Positions 1 to 12,700 of a stretch of DNA of 64,000 nucleotides are shown here, piece by piece. The notes under the pieces were generated by a model that was not told the DNA's origin, did no database searches, and saw only the letters and a list, made by a program, of their open reading frames with translations. Every line of letters begins with the position of its first letter. Position 1 is the stretch's first letter. The translations under genes and the position numbers were made by a program. Origin of the DNA: Omphiscola glabra (Eukaryota; Mollusca; Gastropoda; Lymnaeidae); the NCBI GenBank assembly GCA_964017045.1, contig OZ024794.1:36127182-36191181 (forward strand), in the 5' to 3' direction.

Positions 1-1393
1 TACTGTACCTGTGTCAGAAACACCCCACTAGAACAGTGGTTCTTATCCAGTGGTAAAAGTACCTCCCCAGCCCTGAGGTGCGGAAGACTAGAAAAGTGCA
101 TTCAGTGGCGTAGCCAGAGGGTTGCATACCGCACAGGGGTGACACCATCTCAGGGGGGTGACATCAAATTGAAAAATTGCGTATTTACAGGGCACACAAT
201 GCTCGGTCTAACCGAAATTCATAAAAGGATAACAGATGGCACGTACATTTTCCACACATGTAACCAAACAAGATTCGTTTTTTATTAAAATTTCAGCAGT
301 TAGGTTACCTTATTATTAGGTCAGACACACCGTTTTGACCATGATGTTTCAACGCCGAATGAAGTGTTTGGTAACTTTTGTATGTGACAGGAAGCTATAA
401 TTATCTAAAATCTGAGAAGTAAAACTATCCTATGATAACATTCTAATAACAATAAGCGATTCTAAGTACATGTCACAGTTGTTAAATACATTTACCTCCT
501 GATCTTCAATACTGTGGACTAAGTTTAACAAGAAGAATTACATCGTGGAAGTCGAGGGTGGAGGGTTGACACCACTAGCTTACTGGACCGGGTGACACCA
601 ACCCTAGCTACGCCACTGGTTGTAATTGCTGCCATTGCTAGCTGTTGCTGCTTTTTTAAAAAAAATAGTTTGTATCCATTTTGATTATCAGCAGTAACTG
701 TCTTTCTTGTGAATTTTGTTGACGCATTGCTTTTATTTGTAATTTGTTTCCCTTGCTTATAAAGTTAATGAAAGAAATAAAACTGCGATGACTAAATTGT
801 TGAGTTATTTTTAATTTTATTACAATATAATTTATATGTTTTGGGGGGGGGGGGTGTTTAAAACGGAGTGGGCCAGCAGGGCTGCAAAAAATGTTAAGAA
901 TCCCTGCTCTAGAGCATGTACTAAGATACCCCCGGCCCCTGCCCTAGAGCATTTACCACCACCCACCCACCCACCCCAAGGTCAACCATTGTATTCTTTC
1001 AATTCCACTTCCTCTGGATGACTCCTGTGTCCACATTCAGCCATAAATTCTCACAACTGGCATGACAACCACACCCCCAGTTGCCTCCTCCATGGTGTCT
1101 TGTAACCTGATCTGAGCCATTATTGGGACCTTACATACCTGAGTTGATTCTCTCAGTCTCAGTGATAGTAGTTTAAAAATAAAATAATGATTTTTGTATA
1201 AAAGAATATGTTAAAAATGTCAATAATTTATGGTTATTAAGTGCAATTCTTTACTACAATATTCTACTTTTCATGTGACGTCACATTGCTTGAGAGTCCC
1301 CCCTCCCCCTCGTCACACATCGTCACAAAAATCTGACCCCCTCCCCCCCCCCCCTTTTTTTTAGACGCGTGACGTCATTTATGGATGGCCCCT
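1..1393. mobile_element. Non-autonomous TIR element, right part, interrupted by a MITE
   Basis: The segment ends near 1393 with a terminus reading ATGGATGGCCCCTA, and its body (1-102 plus 628-1393) matches 38436-39049 in order: the 'tgtacctgtgtcagaaac' start, the GAGGTGCGGAAG block, the GCTGCCATTGCTAG block, the C-rich stretch and the GACGTCA-type end. The 38-kb copy has both termini, so this one is cut by the window edge. It carries no transposase coding that I can see. The element at 103-618 was inserted into it later. Confidence 0.6.
103..618 (+). mobile_element. MITE with CAGTGGCGTAGC termini
   Basis: The left end reads CAGTGGCGTAGCCAGAGG and the right end is the reverse complement of CAGTGGCGTAGCTAGGG, so the 516-bp unit has matching terminal inverted repeats. 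The uninterrupted related copy at 38520-38550 runs GAAAAGTGTATT straight into TGCTGCCATTGC, whereas here the element lies between those two blocks. That empty-site comparison supports a real insertion. ATT occurs on both sides (99-102 region and 626-628), suggesting a 3-bp duplication, though the exact right boundary is uncertain by a few bases. No protein is encoded. Confidence 0.65.
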
Positions 1394-1435
1394 AATTCAC
1401 ATTATTTCTGACGCATCAACCTTGAACTTTCAAAA

Positions 1436-1613
1436 AAGCATGCATTTGGATTGGCTATATTTGTGGAAAATTGACGTGTGATCGGTTATCCTTTTATGAA
1501 ATTTTGTTAAAACTAGCAGTGGGTGCTCTAAAAATATGCAATTTTTCAATTTGATGTCACCCCTGGGATGGTGTCGCCCGATGCGATCCGCACCCCCCAT
1601 AGCCACGCCACTG
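1436..1613 (-). mobile_element. Truncated copy of the CAGTGGCGTAGC MITE
   Basis: Read on the minus strand from 1613, this starts CAGTGGCGTGGC and follows the first ~170 bp of the element at 103-618: GGGGTGACATCAAATTG, the AAAATTGC block, and CATAAAAGGATAAC. Homology fades near 1436, so only one end is kept. The open frame over 1430-1618 is an accident of this repeat and not a gene. Confidence 0.6.
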
Positions 1614-2402
1614 CTCAAATCATATATGCTAAAGGTTTACAGAAATTTCAATTTTGGTCAATAATTCTATGAAAAAGTAGGCTACATTCTTTGTACAGCG
1701 ACACCCGAGGATGCTAATGAGCCTCAAAAGTATACTTACATGTATTAATTATATTAATGTTTGTAAACCTATGCCATAATAACTTTACGACTTGAGGTTT
1801 TTTGTTCAAGCAATATTACACTTAAAAAATAACATGAAGGCATCCAAAGTTTTAGCATAATAATTTAGTTATACTGGCAATACAATCCGGCAAACGTTGC
1901 AAGCCAAATCACTCTTTAAAGAAAAATAATCAGTTTTGGTAATTTTATGAGCGTTGCCATCATGGGGCTTTTGAGCAAGATCTGGGCTTTAAACAAAATA
2001 TTTGATTAGCTGGATTCGATGTTAACTGGAAAAAAATATGGACAAATATTAAAAATCTTCACAATTTTTAAGGAGAAAACAAATATTTTACGGAAACATT
2101 TTAAAATAAACTTACTCATTGTTTTACGGGCATCCTAAAACTAAAGTTTTTACGGACAAGTCATTTTAGTTTTTAATTTTTAGCTCAAATTTTCACGACT
2201 ACGGCCTACGGATTGTCCACTGTCACTAAATTGACGGAAAGCTCTTAGTAATTCTAGCTGGAATAACCCCACCACCCCACCTCGCCCCTTTTCTTCCTTC
2301 TAAATTTTCAGACACTCTAATTTGTTCTTAAATGGTATTTTCTATCTACTCTACATTCGCGAAACACACGTATGAGCATACAAATATATTGTAACCAGTT
2401 AG
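1614..2402. other. AT-rich interval, no gene seen
   Basis: I see no splice-flanked coding segment, RNA gene or clear repeat boundary in this AT-rich stretch. Confidence 0.5.
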
Positions 2403-2408
2403 GCCTAC

Positions 2409-2588
2409 CCAGTGGCGTAGGAAGGGGGTGATGGGGGAGGTCCGTCCCGTGCGGCACTTTTTTGTTTATATTTATATTCTTGCTGCATTTTCGGAAAACG
2501 GCGGAGTTGTTGTTTTTTTAATATATTATTATTTTTTAAAATTTCTTGAACCCACCCTGGGATGCTCTAACCCTTAATACGCTACTGG
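2409..2588. mobile_element. 180-bp MITE flanked by GCCTAC direct repeats
   Basis: The left end is CCAGTGGCGTA and the right end TACGCTACTGG, an imperfect 11-bp inverted repeat. The bases just outside (2403-2408 and 2589-2594) are both GCCTAC, a likely target-site duplication. The internal GCGGCACTTTTT block is shared with 16754-16922 and 31606-31759. The insertion fell in a TAGGCCTAC sequence. Confidence 0.6.
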
Positions 2589-2780
2589 GCCTACTACGTC
2601 TCATTAAAAAAATATATATATAACCTAAATATATTTGCCATTCACACGCAATAAGCAACTTAATTATTGCCAGTCACTATTTTGATTCATATTACCCCCT
2701 CCACTCCAACATTTTTTTTAATGCTTTAAATAGAGCATAGCCAAAGCTCACTCAACTTTAATGTAACATTTTATTTCCCA

Positions 2781-2921
2781 TTAGGTATTCAGTTAGGTAT
2801 TCAGTTAGGTATTCAGTTAGGTATTCAGTTAGGTATTCAGTTAGGTATTCAGTTAGGTATTCAGTTAGGTATTCAGTTAGGTATTCAGTTAGGTATTCAG
2901 TTAGGTATTCAGTTAGGTATT
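2781..2921 (+). repeat. 12-bp tandem array, unit TTAGGTATTCAG
   Basis: About 11.75 almost perfect head-to-tail copies of TTAGGTATTCAG occupy 141 bp. I noticed no mismatch between units, which implies recent expansion or continuing homogenisation. No gene lies nearby. Confidence 0.95.
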
Positions 2922-3555
2922 GTCGACGAATGTTTGCCTATTTTCTATTAGCAGCAAATGCAACTTGTGTTACTTACTAGCAATTCCGAAATTCGTCCAT
3001 CGATGCGCCACACTAATAAAAGTTGGGAAAACGTTGAACTAGAGTTCTGGAGTAAAACTGTAAAGTACACTGTATATTTATTCTTCCATTCCACGTAATG
3101 CACCAAGGACTTGAAAAAAAAGTCGTACTTTTGGTTCCAGATCGGGGGGGGGGGGGGGGGGGCGTGGTATTTATATAATTAGATCTCAGGGACCAATACT
3201 GTTTCAGTGTTTATAAATGCAAATAAGGATTAAGATTTTTTATATTCAAAATTTTTTTTTTTTTAATTTTGCAGATACAGCTTCACATTTTGTTGATTTT
3301 TAGGCTACTACGACTACATGCACTTGACTGCTTTTTGTGTTTGATTCTATTATTTATTTAAGTCATATCAAATAGCTTTATTTGTGTTGGAAAGGCTTTA
3401 AAATAATTTATTTTCACGGAGATTAAATTCTCATCAAATGGATTAATTAAAACATTATTATTATTAATAATTATTATAAGGCCTACCCAGTTAAAATAAC
3501 AGTTGTAGCACAGTCAGTAGGCTTATATGGCATCCTTCCGTCTTCGCTAGACGAT
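2922..3555. other. AT-rich interval with a poly-G tract
   Basis: No coding segment seen. A run of 17 or more G lies at about 3146-3162. Confidence 0.5.
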
Positions 3556-3559
3556 GGAG

Positions 3560-4300
3560 TAGCTATGTAGTCCTACACTTCGACGAGTGGCTCACTAGGC
3601 CAATCCTGAAGTGACAATCTCGACTGCATTCCTCGCAGGAGAATATTGATTCCCGGTTAATTTTGGCCTTCCGTGCTGTTCTTTTTGTTGCAAGGGCTTC
3701 ATTTCGCACATCTTCTGCCTCTTTGACTTCTTCATACACTGCTGTTCGCCACCTAGAACGTTGTTCGACAATGATCTCCCATTTGTTGATTTCTATGTTG
3801 GCTTCCCTCACGCTCCTTTTGCAAGCGTCCATAAATCTCAGGCGTGGCCGTCCAATAAGTCTTGTCCCTTCTGCCAACTCTCCATACAGCAGCGTCTTTG
3901 GAATACGGCCTTCCTCCATTCTTCTTACATGGCCTAACCAGCGAAGGCGCCTCTTGCTAAGAGCGGAGAATATGCTACACATTTTGCACGTTCCAAGACC
4001 TCTGTGTTAGGCACCTTGTCCTGCCATCGGATACGGAAAATGCGACGCAGACATCTTTGATGGAAGCTGTTGAGTTTCCGCTCCTGACTGGTGTATGCCA
4101 CACTTCACTGCCATATAGGAGCGTAATAAACTGAGATGTTAAGGCAGCATCGTCAGCGAACAGCAGTTCACGAATTAGTACCCTTTTTACCTTGGTCTTT
4201 GCACGAAGGCAAGCGATATTGAACAGCCTACCATCAGATCTTGTATGGATGTACACTCCATCTTCACAGACCCTGAAGGCAAATTGAAGGAGCATTGAGA
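3560..4300 (-). pseudogene. RTE-like non-LTR retrotransposon, C-terminal reverse transcriptase remnant
   Basis: The minus strand encodes two frame-shifted pieces. The upstream piece (4295 downward) contains DGVYIHTRSDGRLFNIACL and then FADDAALTSQ, the RT catalytic FADD box. The downstream piece (3982 to 3563) contains RRLRWLGHVRRMEEGRIPK and a GRPRLRF block followed by a Cys/His tail (CEECSRDCHFRIGLVSHSSKC), typical of RTE-type C-termini in animals. The stretch between FADD and the YGSEVW box is missing, so the copy has an internal deletion plus a frameshift. The same family recurs on the plus strand near 11.7-12.06 kb. It is a dead 5'-truncated insertion. Confidence 0.85.
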
Positions 4301-6752
4301 AGTAAATTCACCTAAGAAAACGATCTAAATAATATAAGTTATATTATATTATATCATTTTCTTTAAATAGTGCTGTCTGCTCTAGATAGTTTCAAGCTAC
4401 ACCCTAATTAATTTCACGGAGAGTTTTTTTGTTTACTTTTAATATAGTCTATATTATCTTAGTATTAATTATTTTTCATTAAAAAATATGGACTAAGCAG
4501 CTGAAAGATTTTTTAAATGAAAAAGATGGCGGCAATACATAATACGTGTATTTTAAATCTGGGGTTTTCTAGATTTAAACAAAAATAATTAAACTTTTGT
4601 GGGTTTTTTTTAGTTTAGAGTGGCAACACTGAACAGTAGACTGTAATTTGGTTCTGTTAAAAAGAAACACTGAAAATAGAATTTGGTAAATTTGTGTTAA
4701 AATTTTGTTATTTAGATCTTTCTGCTTTATTAAACTTTAAGGTGCTTTTTACTTTTTACACTTAAGCATTTGCATCAAAACTGGTCAGTAATTATTGACA
4801 TGATTGAACTTACATACTAATAATAAATATTATATTGGTTATGCCTAATTTAGTAAATATACCGTCAAATTTTGCCTTCAAAGTTCAAACTTACTGAAAA
4901 TACTGTTGTTGTTAAAGGTTTTTGACAGAAATTTTAAATGGTGTCTGATTCAAGTGATTGCCATAAAAGAAATATCATATTAAAAGGCTTGGTATAAGCT
5001 TTCCAAAAACATGTATTTAATTTTTCTATATTTTATAGAAGTGGAGTTATGTTTTCTTGCAAAATATTTTTAAAAGCCCCATATATAATTATATAATAAT
5101 AATCTATACTATATAAATATATTTCCCCCCCAAAACTTGTGACCAACTTTTCACACTTCTGCATTATTTTGCCCTTAGCCTTAACATTTTTATTTTTAAA
5201 GGGTTTATTTTGGGTTAGCAGTATCAGTAAGGCCGGCAATGTCTAATGTGTTCTATGAGTATGGTAGATAGGTCACTGATCAACTTTCCCAGGTCAAGTT
5301 TTGTCTACAGCACTACAGAACGTTATTAAAATATTTCTATGTTTATGAGTGTTCACTTAATGCAAGTTTTTGTTTTATTTTATATTTATTGAAATTGGGT
5401 GAGGGTCTCACCTCCCCAGAAGACTTTTGTTTCTTATTTTGGTTATAAAGTGGGAGGAGGGTTGTGGGGAGGTGCTACCCTTCCCATAAAATTATTTTGC
5501 ACATGATCACATTTCAAACTCTTTTTGATTTAAACTCTGAATTTTTGCCCACCGAAAATGGTGATAATTTATGTCTAAATTCACTCTGAAACACATAAAC
5601 AAAATTTATGAAATATTTCGTAAGCTATTGGCACTATTGCGTTGACACCCATTTCCAATATAATTTACACAGTAGTCTCCCTTGTGTTACAGACTTTTTA
5701 ACATACAGGTACTTTGATTTTCAACTAATCAAAAGACAGTACTTTTAGTGCGCATCTTTTTTTTACCTGTCTTGGGGTATCAGCTAGGATGTGTTTCTTT
5801 TTTTATTTCTTTTGACACATGCAAGTTGAATTTTAATAAAATTAATGGAAGATTTCATTTTAATATACTTCATATTAACCATATTGATCGTCGGATTTAG
5901 TTTATGATGCAAGTAATGCTCAGTGAAGAATAGGGAAGTTATAATCATCGTTCAGGTCCTAAAATTGGTTTATTTACCCTTAGTCTAGTGTTGGGATTCC
6001 CCAAAGTGACGTCACTGAGCTTAGAGTGAGACAACTCTTAGCAAAACCCACACCGTTAACCCACAATTTTACCCTTTTTAAAGATAATTGCACCAAATTT
6101 TCAGGATATATTCACAATCTAATATACAACACAAAGAATAAAAAAAAATTAACATTACATCAAGACATTTTATTTTGGATAATTTTATTTGAAGGTATGT
6201 TAAAAAACGACTAAAATCACACAAGACTAAAACGAGCATACCAGTTCTATGTAGACTGCTTGGTCTTGTTGATGAATCCGACAATCTCTCCTTCTTAAAC
6301 TTTGTCTTTGTCATCAACATCCAAACCTGCCTCACTTTTGATTGAAGGAATTTGAAAAAGTTCTTCCACAGAGAATTAAATTTTCTCATGTACCTGGTAA
6401 CTGAAAGAAGCCTAGAAAACACATCTAATCATAATACTGAATCTACACAATTTACAGTTCCTTTTTAATATTATTCAATTTATTTGTTTATTGAAACTTA
6501 CTATTATTACTTTTTTTTTTGCTTTTTGTCATATTAAATATATGTCTATGTAAAATGATTTACTATGTCCATAAAGACACACATTAAGTAAGTTAAGTTT
6601 TAGAATAGTACATTAAATTAAATTAATTAATTAAAATTTATAATTCAATACCTTATTAATTTTTTAAAAAGTAATGTTAATTAGGCTTGTAATTGTAAGT
6701 GCAGTTGTAGTAATAGAATAATAATTAATATTAGGCTTAGGCCTAAATAAAC
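4301..6752. other. Gene-free AT-rich interval with one coding-like remnant
   Basis: There is no convincing gene. On the minus strand at about 6390-6240 a reading with one internal stop gives SVEELFQIPSIKSEAG and then EGEIVGFINKTKQST, preceded by an AG-type acceptor context near 6400. It looks more like degraded coding sequence than random translation, but I do not recognise the family. The rest is AT-rich with short homopolymers. Confidence 0.4.
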
Positions 6753-6960
6753 CAGTGGCGTAGCTAGGGTTGGTGTCACCTGGTGCGGTAAACTCATGTT
6801 GTCACTCCCCGCCAACTTCCTCTATGGATTTCTTCTTGTTAAAATAAGTCCACAGTATAACAATGACAAGAACAAATACAAATTAAATGAAGGTCAGGAT
6901 GTAATATTTAAGAACTGTAACAACAATGGGGGCAGTAAAACACAGCAGTTGAAATATGAC
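6753..6960 (-). mobile_element. One end of a CAGTGGCGTAGC MITE
   Basis: The sequence starts CAGTGGCGTAGCTAGGG and continues TTGGTGTCACC, matching the reverse complement of the right end of the 103-618 element. The opposite terminus is not seen, and the 3' limit is approximate. Confidence 0.5.
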
Positions 6961-7020
6961 AATAGTGCTCAAATGTTAAGGTGCGACTCTAGTGACGAAT
7001 TTGCAAAAATATTTAATTTT

Positions 7021-8688
7021 TGAGTATTTTATATATTTAGTTTCAAAAACCATTTAAAATTTATTTTTAATTAATTATTAAAATAAACAGGTAGTAGAAA
7101 ATGTTGTAAATTATTTATTTTGTTAACCATATAAATGGGTAAAAAAATCATTTTTTAAATGTTTTTAATTTTTGGCGATTCGATAGATGTACTTTGAAAT
7201 GCCCGACCACATCGTATTTGGTAACAATGGAAAGCTTTATTTCCCAGAATTTAGATAAATATAATGTCTTGTCACAAAGTTACCGAATACTAATCAGATA
7301 TTTAGGAATTCAACAATAACGAATCACTTCATGATTGAAAGTGATAAGAGCTATTTCCGACATCTCAATCTAATAAAATTAACTTTCGATTTTGCGTCAT
7401 TTTTATTACATTCCTCCCCCCCCCCCCCACTCCCAGCTTAGGGAGTTAGGAAATGGGTCAATTTTAAAAACTTAATCATATTTAAAATTTGCAATTGATG
7501 TTGTTTCTCTAAAGGATTTAGATTAGGCCTAGACCTAGTGATAGACTTTATGTTTGAAGATGTTCAATTTTATTTGAGTTTGGGACACTGAATTTAGATT
7601 TGAAGATCCTTAAGTTAGGGAGACTGATTTTTAGGTTTGAAGATTTTTGCTCGAGTTAGGGAGACTGATTTTCCCGCTAGGGACATTTAGCCTTCAAGTT
7701 AGGTAGAGTGATTGATTTTAGGCTTGAAGTTTTTTCGCAAAAGAATATTTTATTAAATTTGGATGCTTTTTGCTAATTTTTAACATTCTTTTCTTTAAAA
7801 AAAATTATTTAAAAAAAAAAAAATGTTTTTTTTTGAAAGAAATAACCCATTTTCATCATTTTCCTTATTTTCATTTGTCTTGGTAAATAGCAAGAGCACA
7901 CTCTCCCGTTCCCCTCCCCTTTTTCACCTCCGTGGTTTTTTCACTACTTTTTTTTTACAAGTCCGCAACAAAGATGGCAGCAGTGTAAAAAAAAAGTAGT
8001 GAAAAAAGACAGTAATCAGGGGGAACTATCAGGTGTAAAATTACCAACCTAGACCATATACTTGGCATGTATTGATGTAATGTATACATTAAACTTAAAT
8101 GTTTTTTCTCTTTTCTTACTATTAACACTTCTGTCAAGGACTTGTCAATAAGTCAGTTAATGGTTAGACTTCCAGCTTTAGGTGATGCTACTTAAGGTGA
8201 TACTATTAAATATGCCCTGTTTCTCTCTAATTTTAGTGCTCTAAATTAAATGCAATGGTGTTTTTTTTTTTTTTTTTGGTTTCTTAGTTAATCTTTCATA
8301 AAGAGAATCAACTTAATTCATAATTAAAAGTATTGTATAAGTCAAATATCGTCTCTTTGACCCAAAACAAAAACTATTATTAAACAAAATGTAAGAGATA
8401 CAAAAATACACCTTTATGCATCTTTCATTATACATTGCACCATTGTGGTATACAAGTAGGACTAAGAAATCAAACATACCTTTAAAAATGTGCAAAAATA
8501 TTAGACAAAATAATTTGAAAACAATAAATACTTGTTCTATTAACTATTCAAGTGTTTTATGTTGTTCCATCGGGTCAATAAGGAGTTTTTAATTAAAAAA
8601 CACTTAATAATGACCACACCTTAGTGTAGTTAAATCAAGAGATGACCCTGCTTCTCATTGCAGAGACATACTACCCTCTAAATAAAAT
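7021..8688. other. AT-rich interval, no gene seen
   Basis: It holds poly-C near 7414-7428, poly-A/T runs near 7795-7835 and 8261-8279, and a few imperfect repeats of a TTAGGGAGACTGATTTT phrase at 7615-7675. I find no coding exon. Confidence 0.5.
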
Positions 8689-9264
8689 TGTTATGAAGGA
8701 TGATGTGCTCTTAGCACACCTATCTCGCGTCCCACGTGCATGACCCCTCGTGAACTCTCGTGACCGCCTTTGAAGTGTGGCTAGAAAAACCTTGTTTGCA
8801 ACATAAATTCTAGTCAGGAGAACTGTCGAAAATAATAGAAGATTCTGGATAAAACGGGAAGGCAAAACAATGTGTTAGGTGGTTCGAGAGACCTTAGTAG
8901 GAAATGCCTATAAAAAGGGCTGACCGATAGAGAGGAGGAGAGATTTTGTTTTGATCACGAGATGCTATGTCATACTTTGTTGTGTGTAGAGTTTTCTATT
9001 TCCTCATACAATTTTGTGCTCATTGTATTTTTATATACAGTACCGGTACCAGAAAATCTGTAAGTTTATAATTTTAATAATATTTCTCTTGCTTATTTAC
9101 TTGAAGTTCACAAATTAAAAAGGTTATTAATTGTAATTGGCTCTGGCCTTGATTGTCGTTTTATTTGGTATTATTTTTAAACGTTGGTATCGTCCTTTAT
9201 TATGGACTGTTTCTAGAACGAGCCATAGTCTAAAATTAAGAGATTAAATTCTCCAATTATAACG
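8689..9264 (+). mobile_element. Candidate solo LTR (or the promoter region of the downstream gene)
   Basis: The segment starts TGTTATGA and ends ATTATAACG, a near-inverted TGTTAT/ATAAC pair typical of LTR ends. About 220 bp in there is a strong TATA element (TATAAAAAGG at 8909-8918), followed by a GAGAGGAGGAGAG tract. Its composition is richer in CG than the flanks. I see no clear 5-bp target duplication, no primer-binding site and no polypurine tract, so the call is tentative. The alternative is that this is the promoter and first noncoding exon of the PH-SH2 gene, since TCT|GTAAGT at 9060 would serve as a splice donor to the acceptor at 9769. Confidence 0.35.
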
Positions 9265-9772
9265 GTCCGTAATAAAAATCCTATTACATATTATACATTT
9301 TTTGGGGTGGGAAGGGCCCTTAAGCTTAAGGAGCATAAACTGCAACTCACTGGGTCTGTAAAAAGACGAGATAGTAGTTTATTAAATTTTCTTTGAAACC
9401 TAGACAAATGTAGTATTTATACTGCTCTTAAAGTTAAGCTAAGCCTCATCACAATAATCCATAACGTATACTTTGTCAAAGTCTTTGTTATTATCATCTT
9501 TTCAACAAGGCATCTTCAGTTTTTTTTTTCTTATTATTTCTTGGCTCTATGGATCAAAAGCATGTGACAAAGTAAATTTAAACACGGCCAATTTCTAATA
9601 TCAGGGAATGAAAATTGTATGTTTTCATTTGCACTTTTACCAAAAATATTATTATAAAAGATCTTTTAAATGAAAGTCAATCATATTTGAATCCATTAAT
9701 TTTCTTTCTTTTTTTTTAAGCTCAAGTTATTTATTAAATAATATCAACTTTTATTAATATATTTTTCAGCAT

Positions 9773-12700
9773 ATGGCATCTGTCTATAACCCAGGGGTGC
9801 TTGGAATTAAAACTCCAGAAAATTGTGGTAAGTTTTGAGTGTTCTGATTTATTTTAGCTAGGACCTTGCTGGGTATTTCTGAGCCTTGAGTTGTAAGCTG
9901 CTAATAGGCCGCCTCCCATATAATTTTTCAAAATATTTCTTATCCCCTTCTTTTTTGCAAAGTCATCAGATTTTTACTGAGATAGACTGGCACACTGATA
10001 ATTTTGCCCCCCCAAAAAAATTTGAAACCACTTTTGTCACATTCTTTTAAAAAGGACTTGACAAACTGATGTGTTGATTTATTTATGAGCTGATCCACAA
10101 TGCTACCGCTCAGAAGCAAGAATCTATAAATAACACACCATCCCTTACTCTCTCAGGTGTGCAGATTGAGTTTGCTCAAACAGTGCGAAACCTGGGTGTC
10201 TACTTAGACAGAACACTAACTATGGAAAATCACATTAACATGCTTTGCAAGGCGATTTTTTTTAGATCTGCGCACAATTAGTTATATCAGCACTTTTTAA
10301 ACGTTTGTTGCATCAAAGGGGCTGATGTCGGCTGTCATGCTATCATGCATGGACTACTGCAATGCTCTCATAGTGGGTCTTCCAGCTACGCTCCTGGATA
10401 AAATTAAAAAAGCACAGAATAATGCGACTCGATTGTTCTGGCCAAACGCAAAACTGCATTGGTTGCCATTCTGCACTCGCATAGAGTAAAAAATTGCAAC
10501 TCTGTGCTACCACTGCTTGCATGACATGGTGCTGTCCTATCTCAAAGCTCTCCTGATGCCTTACATACCAACTAGATCACTCCGTTCATCCGATAGTGGC
10601 AAACTCAGGATACCGCGTGTTCCCCTTGAGACCTACGGAAGCCGCACTTTCGCTTTTGCTAGCCCAAGAATCTGGAACGCTCTTCCTGTGGCTCTCAGAA
10701 ACAGCCAGACACTGCAGTCTTTCAAAACTGAGTTGAAAAGACATCTTTTTCGCGCTCACCTATTGGGGTTATGTAGTCTACCTCCTTGTTTCCAGCTTGC
10801 TCATATTCCTTGATGTATATTGGTTTGTATTGTCCATTGGCTTGTATGTTGATTTTGTATTGTTGGATTTGTATTTTAATGTGGAAAAATATAAATTGTC
10901 ATATATGGTTGACTTGTACAGCGCTTCGAGCCTTAATTAGGGATGAAGCATGTTTTTGAAATGAACTTTATTATTATTATTATTAAAACTTAATCAAAAT
11001 TACTGTGGTATGGTGAGAAAAGAAAAAAATGGGGGAGACCAGGAATTTGGATAAATTGTTAACAGGAAAGAGTGTGATTTGGTCAGTCTTTGTCACAGAT
11101 GAGATGGTCGTATGCGGTATGGCCCGTCGCGTACCAAGTAGTATTGGTATTTGTTAATGCGGGGCTGCTCCTCTCTGTGAAAGTTCAGTATCCAGACGTT
11201 GATGAATATAACGAAGACAACACAGGCGTTAATGAATAACTAAGAAATTCCTCATTAACAATTATAAACAAGAGAATGTATTAATAGACCCAATACAGTG
11301 TAGTAAGGTTTCTTTCCAACCGTTAACATCCATTAATCTTCAACCTTCTAGGCTCTCCAAAAACATTTCACACTTCCCCCCGGAAATCGCACCCCAGCAC
11401 GTTTATCATTAAATAAATGTGTTGCTACATATCGAGAAGTCCCGAACAAAACACATTATAAGTTACAGGAATAATCAATGGAGCGCCATTGTTCAATCCC
11501 AACCCAGTCATTTGTGACAGTCTTAATAAATGGTGTTAAGCGTATTCTGTAAACTGAATAAATGGTTTTGTCTTCATACTTGTAGTTCACTCTCTGTTGA
11601 CAAAGAGGTTAACATCAGGATCGCAAAAGCAGCAGTAGAATAATTTAAATTAACTGAAAGTAAAAAATAAATGTCTATCAGGCATGTGTGCTCAGTAAGC
11701 TCCTTTAAGGCAGTGAATTTTGGATCACAAATGGCAGTCATGGGCAGAAACTCAACAGCTTCCATTAAAGATGTCTGTCGCATTTTGCGCATTCGATAAC
11801 AGGAAAAGGTGCCAAACACATAGGTTTTGGAGCATGACCAAAATGTGTAGCATATTCTGGTTAAGCCATGCAAGGAGAATGAAGGCCTTATTCCAAAGGA
11901 TCTGCTGTATAAAGAGTTGGCAGCGGCTGCGATTTAAGGACGTTTTACAGAAAGAGCATGAGGGAAGCCAACATAGTATTCAACAAATGGGAGATCATCG
12001 CTGAGAACCAATCCTTCTAGCGAACAGCAGTGTAGAAGAAGTTAAAAACGCAGGAGATTCTCAAAACAAAGCCATACAGCCATTCCATGATGGCCCCGTA
12101 AGCTATTTGATGAAGTGTCCATAGCTTCTCAACTCCTTTGTCTCGCCAAAGATCGAAGGATTCAATATATATATAAATATATATGGAACTGCAACCAGGG
12201 TGATTACTTCCCTTGTCACACAGAGTTATCTTTCTTTACTGACTAATACAAAGATGTACTTCGCACATTTTGAAAACAGCAGCCTTAAAGTCTTTTGAGA
12301 CATGGTGAGGGTAATAATTAATAAATTACTTTACTTTACTTACAACTGGACACTAGTGATCTGTTACTGGGGGAATTTTTTTTTTTTAATGTGGGCGTTA
12401 ATTATTTTATTGTGAGGTAGTAATAAATAAAATGTCTTCAATTTCAGCTGGGGACTGGAAAATTTTATTACAATAGTTTTATTAGTTTAAAAAGGAAATA
12501 TTTCAAAGTACCAATATGTCGTCCGCAGTAGCTTTTTGCCAATTCGTTTTTTAAAATGAATTGGTTTTAATTATTTTAATAGGAAATAATAAAATGTCTT
12601 TAATTTCAGCTGGGAACTATTTGTTACTGTGGAACATTTTATTACAAAAGCTTTATTAGTTTTAAAAAGAAGTAATTATATGTACCAATAAGTCTGCCAC

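Noticed and set aside
836..1021. 61-residue ORF beginning with poly-Gly codons
   Set aside because: It starts in a poly-G tract inside a repeat element and has no related domain.
2781..2921. Interstitial telomere (TTAGG)
   Set aside because: The unit is 12 bp with a single TTAGG; it is not a TTAGG or TTAGGG tandem.
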